Shown piece after piece: positions 17,167 to 24,961 of a stretch of 64,000 bases of DNA (the stretch's first letter is position 1; every line of letters starts with the position of its first letter). The notes beneath the pieces were generated by a model that was not told where the DNA came from, did not search any database, and worked only from the letters and a program-made list of their open reading frames with translations. Position numbers and translations under genes: made by a program. Source of the DNA: Porphyromonas sp. COT-290 OH3588 (lineage in GTDB: Bacteria > Bacteroidota > Bacteroidia > Bacteroidales > Porphyromonadaceae); contig NZ_JRFC01000003.1 in the NCBI RefSeq assembly GCF_000769075.1, forward strand, positions 62,001 through 126,000, written 5' to 3'.

Positions 17167-19254
17167 CTAAAGAGAGAAGTGGAGCGTAGCACCAAGCTGC
17201 AAGGGGCGACCAGCTTGAGCGAAGCTCTGACGAGTTTTGCTCATCTGCAACGCAAAGTAGTGCGCCAGATAGTGCGTGTTGGTAAGGTTCTCCCCCCAGA
17301 GATCTAGGCGAGCGAACGGAAGCTCAAGCGAGAGGCGAGCCGAGAGCAGGCTGTAGTAGTTCTGCACAAGAGTATTCGCCTCATCGTAGTAGATCTTGCC
17401 TGCGCCCTTGTACTGAGCAGAGATATGTAGCGCTCGCACCCAGCTAGTTTGGGCGATGTCTATAGCCTTGCGTAGCTCTAGCGAAACGGTATTCTCCGGG
17501 GCATAGGGCAGGCGCTTGTCCTTGTGGTCAGTCTTGGCATCACGCCTATTCTCTATGAACTTAGCATCAGTCAGACCATAGGCTCCGATCAGCTCGAAGC
17601 CGTAGAATGGAGCTGTCCGCAGGCTTAGCTCTAGGCCTCGGCTACGGCTATGACCAGCATTCACGAGCATAGCTCCGCCAACGCTCACAGAGCGATAAAT
17701 CTGTTGGTTGCTCCAGTCGATGAAAAAGAGTGAGAGCTCGCTAAAGATACGCTTGCCGAGCCAAGACGACTTGAGCCCGACTTCATAATTCCAGCTCTGT
17801 TCGGGATCGAATGTGATGTCCTCCATTGTCTCGAAGCTCGTATTGAAGCCCCCAGTCTTGTAGCCTCTAGCTGCAGTGGCGTAGGCAGTATGGTTGCCGA
17901 TCTGGTAGCTTAGGGCGAGCTTAGGGAGTAGCTCCACCGAGGATAGAGGGCCGAAGCGCTCGTCTGCCTTGATTATTGGTTTACCGGCAACCTCAGCTTG
18001 GTGACGGAAGTCAAGCGCATCACGCTCGGCATCGAGCCTTAGGCCTGCTGTTAGGCTCAAGCCAGAGAGCCAGAGATCTCTCGCCGAGGCTTGCAGATAT
18101 AGGGCTCCACCGGCTATACTGTGCTTATTGTGCTTGATGTCGGCAACCTTCTGAGCGATGCGGTCTACCTTGACGTCCATATCAAAGTACTGGTAGAATC
18201 CATTGAGCCCCATCAACAGGGAGAACCGCTCCGAGGGATTAAGGCGCAAGCTGATGTCTTGAGCCACGAGGTGCTGCTTCTGCCTCTGCTCTACATAGAC
18301 GGCACGAATGGGGCTAAAGTCTTGGTCAATATACTGCCTATCCCTAAAGAATTGGTACGAAGTCGTGGAGATTAACTCTTTGCCTGCGTCACGATATTTG
18401 AGGACGAGGGCGTCCGAGAGCATCATACGCTCATAGCCGCTCTCATCGCTGTGGGCTATAGGGGATAGTTTTTGGGTCTTGGCATCGTACTGAGTGTAGG
18501 GATAGCCACCTTGGTCACTGTGCTCTAGGCTAAAGATATTCTCTAGGGAGATCTTGTGGTTGGGGAGATAGTTGAGCCGGTTGCGCAGGCCGTAGGACTT
18601 CATGCGGTCGATCGGCTTGCCTAGATGCTCATTGCGGAAGAAGCCATCTCGATGCACAGCATGCCCACTGAGGGAGTAGGCAAAGGTCTCTAGGGGACGA
18701 GCATAATAACCGACCGAGGCACTATGATCTCCGTAGGTCGCAGTTTGTAGGCGCAGGTCTAGACCTTGGTAATCGACTGGCGACTTGGTGCGGATATTGA
18801 TGATCCCCCCCATAGTATTGCGGCCGTACTCGGTGCCTTGAGGCCCACGAAGCAGCTCAATGCGGTTGATATCGTAGAGGTCAAAGTTCATCACAGCTTT
18901 CTCGTAGTAGGGGACATGGTCTACATACAGCCCCACCGATGGAGCATTGATACGAGAGCCAATGCCTCGCACATAGACCGGCGAAGTCAGCTTGCTACCA
19001 TAGTCGCCCATGAAGAGGTTGGGCATCACGAGGCTCAAGCTAGGGACAGACTGTAGCCCAGTACGCAGGATCTCCTCACTGGTGAGCACACTCACCGAGG
19101 CAGGCAGACGCTTGAACTTAAACCCTGCTTTCGATGCCTCAATGAGCACATCATGTAGCTCTACGGTATCTGTAGGGAGCGGCTCGCTAGCGTATACACC
19201 TAGACTCTGGAGCATCAGTGCGACAGAAAAGATAAACTTGTATATTTTTACCAT
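17167..19254 (-). CDS. TonB-dependent outer-membrane receptor
   Basis: A 695-aa receptor with a signal peptide (cleavage near VYA-SE, about 23), a TonB-box-like segment VELHDVLIEAS (about 31-41), a plug domain (PVYVRGIGSR, RIELLRGPQGTEYGRNTMGG at about 131-150) and a 22-strand barrel ending in LGATLHFSL. The plug-to-barrel arrangement and the GTEYGRNTMGG motif are those of siderophore-type receptors; no SusD partner or CNA-like N-terminal domain is present, so it is not a SusC glycan importer. Its likely partner is the adjacent MFS permease. The promoter region contains a 9-bp inverted repeat over the -7 box. The ligand is unknown; ferric siderophore is the best guess, and B12 or haem are possible. 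Confidence 0.88.
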   Translation of the reverse strand: MVKIYKFIFSVALMLQSLGVYASEPLPTDTVELHDVLIEASKAGFKFKRLPASVSVLTSEEILRTGLQSVPSLSLVMPNLFMGDYGSKLTSPVYVRGIGSRINAPSVGLYVDHVPYYEKAVMNFDLYDINRIELLRGPQGTEYGRNTMGGIINIRTKSPVDYQGLDLRLQTATYGDHSASVGYYARPLETFAYSLSGHAVHRDGFFRNEHLGKPIDRMKSYGLRNRLNYLPNHKISLENIFSLEHSDQGGYPYTQYDAKTQKLSPIAHSDESGYERMMLSDALVLKYRDAGKELISTTSYQFFRDRQYIDQDFSPIRAVYVEQRQKQHLVAQDISLRLNPSERFSLLMGLNGFYQYFDMDVKVDRIAQKVADIKHNKHSIAGGALYLQASARDLWLSGLSLTAGLRLDAERDALDFRHQAEVAGKPIIKADERFGPLSSVELLPKLALSYQIGNHTAYATAARGYKTGGFNTSFETMEDITFDPEQSWNYEVGLKSSWLGKRIFSELSLFFIDWSNQQIYRSVSVGGAMLVNAGHSRSRGLELSLRTAPFYGFELIGAYGLTDAKFIENRRDAKTDHKDKRLPYAPENTVSLELRKAIDIAQTSWVRALHISAQYKGAGKIYYDEANTLVQNYYSLLSARLSLELPFARLDLWGENLTNTHYLAHYFALQMSKTRQSFAQAGRPLQLGATLHFSL

Positions 19255-19275
19255 TCTATATTTTGATTTATTTCA

Positions 19276-19303
19276 CAAAATTAGCCTCTCAATGGGCTAA
19301 TTT
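19276..19303 (-). promoter_or_regulatory. Promoter with overlapping inverted repeat (candidate operator)
   Basis: TAATTTTG at 19283-19276 (minus strand) fits TAnnTTTG. AAATTAGCC at 19278-19286 is the exact inverse of 19295-19303 with an 8-bp spacer, so a dimeric repressor site would cover the -7 box. It does not resemble a classical Fur box. Confidence 0.5.
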
Positions 19304-19324
19304 GAGGCCATTATATATAAGAAA

Positions 19325-19358
19325 TCTGGCTTGCACTAACTCTGTAGTACAAGCCAGA
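19325..19358 (-). terminator. Hairpin terminator, probably of porU
   Basis: TCTGGCTTG at 19325-19333 pairs with 19350-19358, with a further inner ACT/AGT pairing. It lies about 145 bp past the porU stop and before the TonB receptor promoter. The intervening 19359-19503 holds nothing recognisable. Confidence 0.65.
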
Positions 19359-19503
19359 CCCAATAATAATCTGTAAAACAAATCTATATCACACACCCAT
19401 TACCCGAGGCTACTGCTGCGACTCTGCTCGCCCGATGTTACATAAACATACTAACGCCTATGGCGATAAGCCATTATTGTCCGAATAGAGCGAGCATCTA
19501 GGC

Positions 19504-22500
19504 CTAGTGCCTAAGTAGCCATTTGGTACTGGCCGAAGCCTCAGCCCCACCATCAGAGCCAATCCACAGCCTAATCAGGTAGGCACCGCTGGGGAGAGAA
19601 GTTAGGCGACCTGCATCGAGCGCAGAGAGATCGATGCGATAGTCTGCACCGTTGGTGGACGAGGCTACGAGCTGTATCTTGTCGTAGCTCCAGATCATCT
19701 GCCCAAGCATATCATAGATGCCGATACGAGCCTGCAGATTCATGCCTGCCAAGCTGTGTCTGAGCCGTAGACTAGGCGTCTGCCCTCCCTCACTCTTGGC
19801 AATTAGCTCGAGCGCCTCGATGCGAGGAGCCAGAGCAGGCTCAACCCTAAAGGCGAATTGTACTCGTGTAGCATTGTTGTACACGTCCCAGACCTCCAGC
19901 TGCGCCGTATGATCTCCAGCCGATAATCCCTCAAGTACAAACTTAACCTCGCCAAGCCCTTCCTGCTGAAGCGAAGCCGTATAGTAACGAGAGAGATCGT
20001 AGCTCTGGTCTGCCTTACCATCTATCGTGAGCATTGGGCGATGCCCTAGCCCAGAGGTCGAGAGATTGATTGCGCTGCCATCACGCAGAGCCACCTCAAG
20101 CAAAGCAGACGATGCCACCAGTGGTGTCTTAGAACCCAGCACATCTTGCCCCGACAGACGGATCGAGAGGAGCTCTGGGCTATCGGTATCGTCGAGTGTC
20201 TGCTGAGCTCTACCGGTCTTGATGACGAAGCTTCGTGACAGGCCTACGCTCTCCACTCCTCGCTTATCGTCACGAGCATATAGGCTGATACGCCCCTTAC
20301 GCCCAGAGTAAGCGACATCTTTGGGGACACTAAACTCCAATGTATAGCGTCCGTCCTCTATCTTCGTCCCTCCAGTGTAGATGATGTTTCGGTAGTCACG
20401 GTAGCGAGTAGGACTTGTTTCGGTATTGCGGCGATTGAAGTTGTCTATCGTTTCGAGCTCTTCTTCGCCATCGTACACCCAGACTTCTAGCTTGCCCGAG
20501 AAGTCGCCATCGACATCTCCACTAGGTGTCTGCACATATCCCTCGATACGCACCCGCTCTAGAGCGTGTAGATCAACGAGCTTATCCTCCTCGAGGTCTT
20601 GCGAGGCGAGGCGATTGACCTTTAGATGTGCTGGAGGCACGGCAATGTAGGTCAGCGGAGAGCCCAGAAGTACGAAGTTGAGCCTATTCTCCGGAGTGGA
20701 ACGTAGACGAAGACTATTTTTGGCGTCGCGAATAACCAAACCCAAGGGCCGAGGTTTGCCCTGAGCATCAGGGGTGAATAGCTCCTTGAGAATGGCAGTA
20801 TTGAGCATTTGGTTGGGGATATCCCACACGACTCTAGTAGTAGAGAGCAGGGCTACCCCACCGCTCGTAGGGTGTAGTAGGATCTCTTCGCCAGCCGAGG
20901 TCGAGAAGGCGTCGAAATTGGCGAAGTCGCAGGTCGCCGTGATCCAGAGCGGCAAGTGCGGATAGGAGAAGTTTTGAATATCACTCATCGAGAGTACACG
21001 CTCGTCTGCCCAAGACTGCGGATTGCCGTGTCCGTTGTAGTTGGCGATCAGCACGCCTTCCTGCAAAGCATCCATCAGAGCTTTATGTGCTCCCGGTACG
21101 GTGGTTCGTCCACCTACATTGACACGAGGATAGGCAGCCATGTAGATCTTGCGCAGCTGTAGCTCGGGCATCTGGCTCTCAAGCCCATCGCTAATCTCGA
21201 TACTCTGGCGTGTATGGCTGTTGCCGTCACCATTATCGGCGACGAAGGCGGCACGCATCTTCCACGATCCGTAGTCACCTCCTCTGTCGTAGCCGATGAT
21301 TTTGTCTATAACCGTCCTTGCTTGAGCAGGCGAACGCACGGGCAATCGGCCCACACCGACGTCCATCTCCAGCTCGTGTAGTAGTGGATAGCGAAGAACA
21401 TCGGAGTAGTAATCCTTCTTGAGCTCTTCGTCTGCAAGCACTCCGAAGTAGTCATCGGAAGTATAGCTCTCCAGATCGAGCGATGCCACCGACTGATAAG
21501 TTAGCAGAAACTCGGTGTGCTGCATCTCTGGGATCTGCCAGACGGTCGTTAGCTTTCGGTTGTCCTGTGCGCCGTCCCCGATAAGTAAGATCTGCATCGG
21601 ACAGTCTTCTTTGGCGTGCTCCGCCTTGTAGAGATCGTACAGCTTACGGGCAAAGAGTCTGTAGGCTGTAGCATCGGGCGTGCCTCCATTGAACTCATTG
21701 AAAATCTCCGTCTGCGTCACGACGAGCACTTTCTGACCTTTGCTCTCGTAGTAGCTCGCCAAACGGACGGATTCGGCTCTGAGCGCATCGGTCGTGATGA
21801 TAAGTAGATCTGGTGCGGAGGATGTACCAATCAAATTCTGATTACCAATCCGCCCCACTAGACTGGGCTTATAGGCATCGCCCAAGCGCAGCAATAAGTA
21901 TCGGCTAGGAGCACCACTGGCCGATCGTGCAGGTAGAGCAAGGCTCAAAGTGGAGCTAGCAATCTGTTGGCGCACTAGACTAGCTGAACCTGAGTCGTCC
22001 ACACGCAGTAGTGTTAGACCCGACACCTGATCCATCGTATATGTGGAAGTCGCAGCCTTATCTTCTTTGTGAAGTGCCCTGCTGAAGCTCATCTGCCCAC
22101 CACGATAGCTGAGTGTTCGCTCGACATTGAGCTCGTAGTAGTCTAGATGCGACGAGATCCCCTGTGCCGAGAGGGTAAAGTCGATGCGCAGATCTTCGCC
22201 AGAGAGTGGAGTGCTCTTTGCCTCGATATGGGTACGATCTATTCCATAGACTTTGTAACCACTGGAGGAAACAAGGCGATTCATCTCCTCGAGCGTGATA
22301 TTCTCCTCTGCATAGGGAGCTCCGCCGATCTGTGCACTCAGACGAGCATCCGATTTATTCGGATAGGCCATGTAGGAGAAGCGCATACGCATGCTCTTGG
22401 CTCCCGGCAGCTTGTGCGAGAAGCTCAGGCGCTGCGAGGCGAGCATACTCTCTCCATAGAGCTTACGCCCCGACTGGGAGGGCGAATACAGCTCCTGCTC

Positions 22501-22995
22501 ATGGTGCAAGACATCGGTATAAAGCCTACTGGCTTCAGTTGCCTCACTCACTTCGGTGGCCTCCGTCTGCCCCATACGCATAGGAATGCCACCTTCACTA
22601 ATGAGGTAATAGCCTTGGCGAGTATAGTGATTGATTTGATGATAGAAGAAAGTTCTATGCTGATCGTAGAGCCACGACACTGTACCCACGGCATAGAAAT
22701 ACAGCTTACCATCTACGAACAGTGTGGGTACCTCTTGCAAATCTCGACCAGCCAGCCCGACGACTTGCTCTGGCAATAGAGCCCCCCCATAGCCCCACAC
22801 ACGCACTTTGTCTAGCTCCTTGAACCCAAGGGCAGCGATATCCGACGAGGTTAGTACATAAAGCCCACTCTGCTGCACGGCAATCTTGCTCCACTGCCCC
22901 GTCTGCATAGGGCTCTGTGACCAAGCCTTACCCCAGAGTGTGGGCAAAAGCGCCAGCAAGATGAATAGAATATTTAGTCGTCTATAAGCATTCAT
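19504..22995 (-). CDS. porU: T9SS sortase PorU
   Basis: A 1,163-aa gingipain-fold (peptidase C25) protein at the cell surface that removes the C-terminal secretion signal of T9SS cargo and attaches cargo to A-LPS. The catalytic pair is visible: NYNGHGNPQSW (H656) and WITATCDFANFD (C689), at nearly the same positions as in the P. gingivalis enzyme. A signal peptide (cleavage near KAWSQ, about 27) starts the protein, and its end (SGAYLIRLWIG... KWLLRH) is itself a T9SS-type C-terminal domain, as in known PorU. It has a well-formed promoter. The usual neighbour porV is not beside it. Confidence 0.95.
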   Translation of the reverse strand: MNAYRRLNILFILLALLPTLWGKAWSQSPMQTGQWSKIAVQQSGLYVLTSSDIAALGFKELDKVRVWGYGGALLPEQVVGLAGRDLQEVPTLFVDGKLYFYAVGTVSWLYDQHRTFFYHQINHYTRQGYYLISEGGIPMRMGQTEATEVSEATEASRLYTDVLHHEQELYSPSQSGRKLYGESMLASQRLSFSHKLPGAKSMRMRFSYMAYPNKSDARLSAQIGGAPYAEENITLEEMNRLVSSSGYKVYGIDRTHIEAKSTPLSGEDLRIDFTLSAQGISSHLDYYELNVERTLSYRGGQMSFSRALHKEDKAATSTYTMDQVSGLTLLRVDDSGSASLVRQQIASSTLSLALPARSASGAPSRYLLLRLGDAYKPSLVGRIGNQNLIGTSSAPDLLIITTDALRAESVRLASYYESKGQKVLVVTQTEIFNEFNGGTPDATAYRLFARKLYDLYKAEHAKEDCPMQILLIGDGAQDNRKLTTVWQIPEMQHTEFLLTYQSVASLDLESYTSDDYFGVLADEELKKDYYSDVLRYPLLHELEMDVGVGRLPVRSPAQARTVIDKIIGYDRGGDYGSWKMRAAFVADNGDGNSHTRQSIEISDGLESQMPELQLRKIYMAAYPRVNVGGRTTVPGAHKALMDALQEGVLIANYNGHGNPQSWADERVLSMSDIQNFSYPHLPLWITATCDFANFDAFSTSAGEEILLHPTSGGVALLSTTRVVWDIPNQMLNTAILKELFTPDAQGKPRPLGLVIRDAKNSLRLRSTPENRLNFVLLGSPLTYIAVPPAHLKVNRLASQDLEEDKLVDLHALERVRIEGYVQTPSGDVDGDFSGKLEVWVYDGEEELETIDNFNRRNTETSPTRYRDYRNIIYTGGTKIEDGRYTLEFSVPKDVAYSGRKGRISLYARDDKRGVESVGLSRSFVIKTGRAQQTLDDTDSPELLSIRLSGQDVLGSKTPLVASSALLEVALRDGSAINLSTSGLGHRPMLTIDGKADQSYDLSRYYTASLQQEGLGEVKFVLEGLSAGDHTAQLEVWDVYNNATRVQFAFRVEPALAPRIEALELIAKSEGGQTPSLRLRHSLAGMNLQARIGIYDMLGQMIWSYDKIQLVASSTNGADYRIDLSALDAGRLTSLPSGAYLIRLWIGSDGGAEASASTKWLLRH

Positions 22996-23101
22996 TGTCT
23001 AAGTAGCATATTTATTTCTGTAAGCCGAGCCTAGCGCTGGGCCTAAGCCGCCAATAGAGTTAGCTAGATCCTACCTTATACTAACGCAAATCAGCCTCGA
23101 A

Positions 23102-23131
23102 CAAATATACAAACACCTTACCAAACCGCAA
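23102..23131 (-). promoter_or_regulatory. Promoter of porU
   Basis: On the minus strand TTG (23131-23129), 19 bp, then TATATTTG (23109-23102): a full match to the Bacteroidota -33/-7 consensus. The leader before the ATG at 22995 is about 100 nt. Confidence 0.75.
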
Positions 23132-23141
23132 GTTACTAACG

Positions 23142-23189
23142 AATAGAGGGCATGCGCCGAAGCTCTCGCCTCGACGCATGCCCTCTATT
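23142..23189 (-). terminator. Hairpin terminator after the TPR lipoprotein gene
   Basis: A perfect 15-bp stem (23142-23156 with 23175-23189) with an 18-nt loop, starting 23 bp past the stop at 23212. It also insulates the porU promoter. Confidence 0.8.
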
Positions 23190-23211
23190 GCTATGTGGAG
23201 TTTGCTCTCGC

Positions 23212-24933
23212 TTACTTGAGCATGTTTGGGGCAAGTGCTAGCACACGTGCCATATCGGGGTTGCTCAGATACTTGGCAAACTCAATGTTGTCGGCTACGC
23301 CAGAGAGCATAGATGGGTCTAGCTTAGCAACCATCTCCAGAGCTTCGGTGGCGAGCTTCACATCGCCAGAGCGTGCACCTACGATAGCCTTGATCAGGTG
23401 TGTCGTAGCATCGGGAGTAGCGACAGCAGAGAGGGTCTTGAGTGCCTTGGCATAGTTGCCGTTGAGCAGCTGTGCTACGGCAGCATTGTTGCTAAGCGTT
23501 TCGCCGAAAGCAGTCTCTGCCTTGGCATACTCACCTTGCTTGAGGTAGAGATAGCCGAGTGCCTGACCGAGCTCTGGCACATCTGTAGCAGAAGCGATGA
23601 GGGTCGTAGCCTTGTCCGACTCACCCTTGGCTAGAGAGATAAGGCCTTGGTTCATCTTCGTCACAGAGTTATCGGCTCTCTTGGCGGCTTGGTTGAACCA
23701 AAGCTCTGCCTGATCGAGCTTACCCTGAGCAAATAGCAGAGCACCGATGTTGTTGTAAGCCTTGTAGTCCTTGGGGAAAATCTTATTGACGACTTGATAG
23801 ATACTCATCTTCTCCTCGGGAGTCTTGGCGAGTGTAGCAGCATAGAGTAGCTCCTCGATGGTCAGGTGACCCGGAGCCTTGGCTACCCAGTCTTGGATCT
23901 CGGCATCACTCTTACCAATGATCTTAACGTTGGCGAGCAGACGAGAGCGACGTAGCTTAGGTAGCACGTCATCGGCAAGCTGACTGAAGACAGCCGAGAT
24001 ATTGCGGATCTCACGCTCACGCTGCTCTGGGTCTGGATACATAGAGAGCACACGTAGCACAAGCTCCTTATCCTGCAGGTCGCTCTGCTCGACAAGTGTC
24101 TTGAAGCCCTCCCAGTCTTGAGCTGTGTAATGAGCGTCAATGGCTACACCTGAGAGCTTCTGCTTGCGGAACTGCTGCTTGAGCGAAGCCGTCGTGTTGC
24201 GCTCACGTGCCTCACTAAGGCGTTCGTTGAGCTTAGCACCGCCGTCGGGCGATGCGTAGGCCTGTACCTCTACAGATACCTCTTGATCTGGAGCCTCCTT
24301 GGCGTTCTGCACGATGTATGCCCACTCCTCTACGTCCTGCTTGTTGATCTCACTTGAACGCACGTTGGACTGCTGAATCTGGAACATGATGTTGGCATCG
24401 TAACTCTCCTTGATGATACGCTGGAAGCCATCGGGAGCGATAGCAGGGTGTACGCCACGCAGTGTAGCTAATGCCTCAGTAGCGATGATGCCACTACCGA
24501 TCTTCAGGTCGGGGAGCTTGACACTCTTGCTACCGATCTTGCCGTGGAAGGTCAGATACAATTCACTCTTGGCCATCTCGCTCTTGTAGGGAACGCTGAA
24601 GTGTAGCACTACGTTACCGCCCTCCTTGTAGGACACGACGACATCGTTGCCATAGACCTTCTCTCCCTGATAGGCGTGCGTCTGCCCCCACTTCTCACCA
24701 CCCTTGTAGCGCAGTACGGGCGTGATCTTGAGTGTGGCCTTCTTGGGGAAGCTCTTGGCTGGGAAAGTAATATGCACCTTAGCTGGCACCTCGCCACCAC
24801 GCACCTCTAGTGGTTGGGGCTCTGCCGTAACGTGCTTGGACGTCAGCGGGCGAAACTTAGCGCCACAGCTTGATAGGACGAACGCTGCCGCACCAACGAG
24901 GGCAAGCGAACGAAGAATCGATTGTTTCGTCAT
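23212..24933 (-). CDS. Lipoprotein with OmpA-like segment and TPR repeats
   Basis: A 573-aa predicted lipoprotein: signal ending in FVLSSC (lipidated Cys about 23). Residues about 40-200 look like a beta-rich domain; about 225-275 (VEVQAYASPDGG, LNERLSEARERN) resemble an OmpA-C-type peptidoglycan-binding segment; from about 395 to the end are tandem helical repeats of TPR type (AYNNIGALLFAQGKLDQAEL, GYLYLKQGEYAKAETAF). T9SS accessory proteins such as PorE and PorW combine TPRs with envelope anchoring, but the full PorE order (TPR, propeller, OmpA) is absent, so no symbol is given. It starts 28 bp after the YfhO-type gene and probably shares its promoter. A scaffold in the periplasm or outer membrane is the likely role. 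Confidence 0.75.
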   Translation of the reverse strand: MTKQSILRSLALVGAAAFVLSSCGAKFRPLTSKHVTAEPQPLEVRGGEVPAKVHITFPAKSFPKKATLKITPVLRYKGGEKWGQTHAYQGEKVYGNDVVVSYKEGGNVVLHFSVPYKSEMAKSELYLTFHGKIGSKSVKLPDLKIGSGIIATEALATLRGVHPAIAPDGFQRIIKESYDANIMFQIQQSNVRSSEINKQDVEEWAYIVQNAKEAPDQEVSVEVQAYASPDGGAKLNERLSEARERNTTASLKQQFRKQKLSGVAIDAHYTAQDWEGFKTLVEQSDLQDKELVLRVLSMYPDPEQREREIRNISAVFSQLADDVLPKLRRSRLLANVKIIGKSDAEIQDWVAKAPGHLTIEELLYAATLAKTPEEKMSIYQVVNKIFPKDYKAYNNIGALLFAQGKLDQAELWFNQAAKRADNSVTKMNQGLISLAKGESDKATTLIASATDVPELGQALGYLYLKQGEYAKAETAFGETLSNNAAVAQLLNGNYAKALKTLSAVATPDATTHLIKAIVGARSGDVKLATEALEMVAKLDPSMLSGVADNIEFAKYLSNPDMARVLALAPNMLK

Positions 24934-24961
24934 TTCTAATTTGAGTTTATGTTACTGATAA

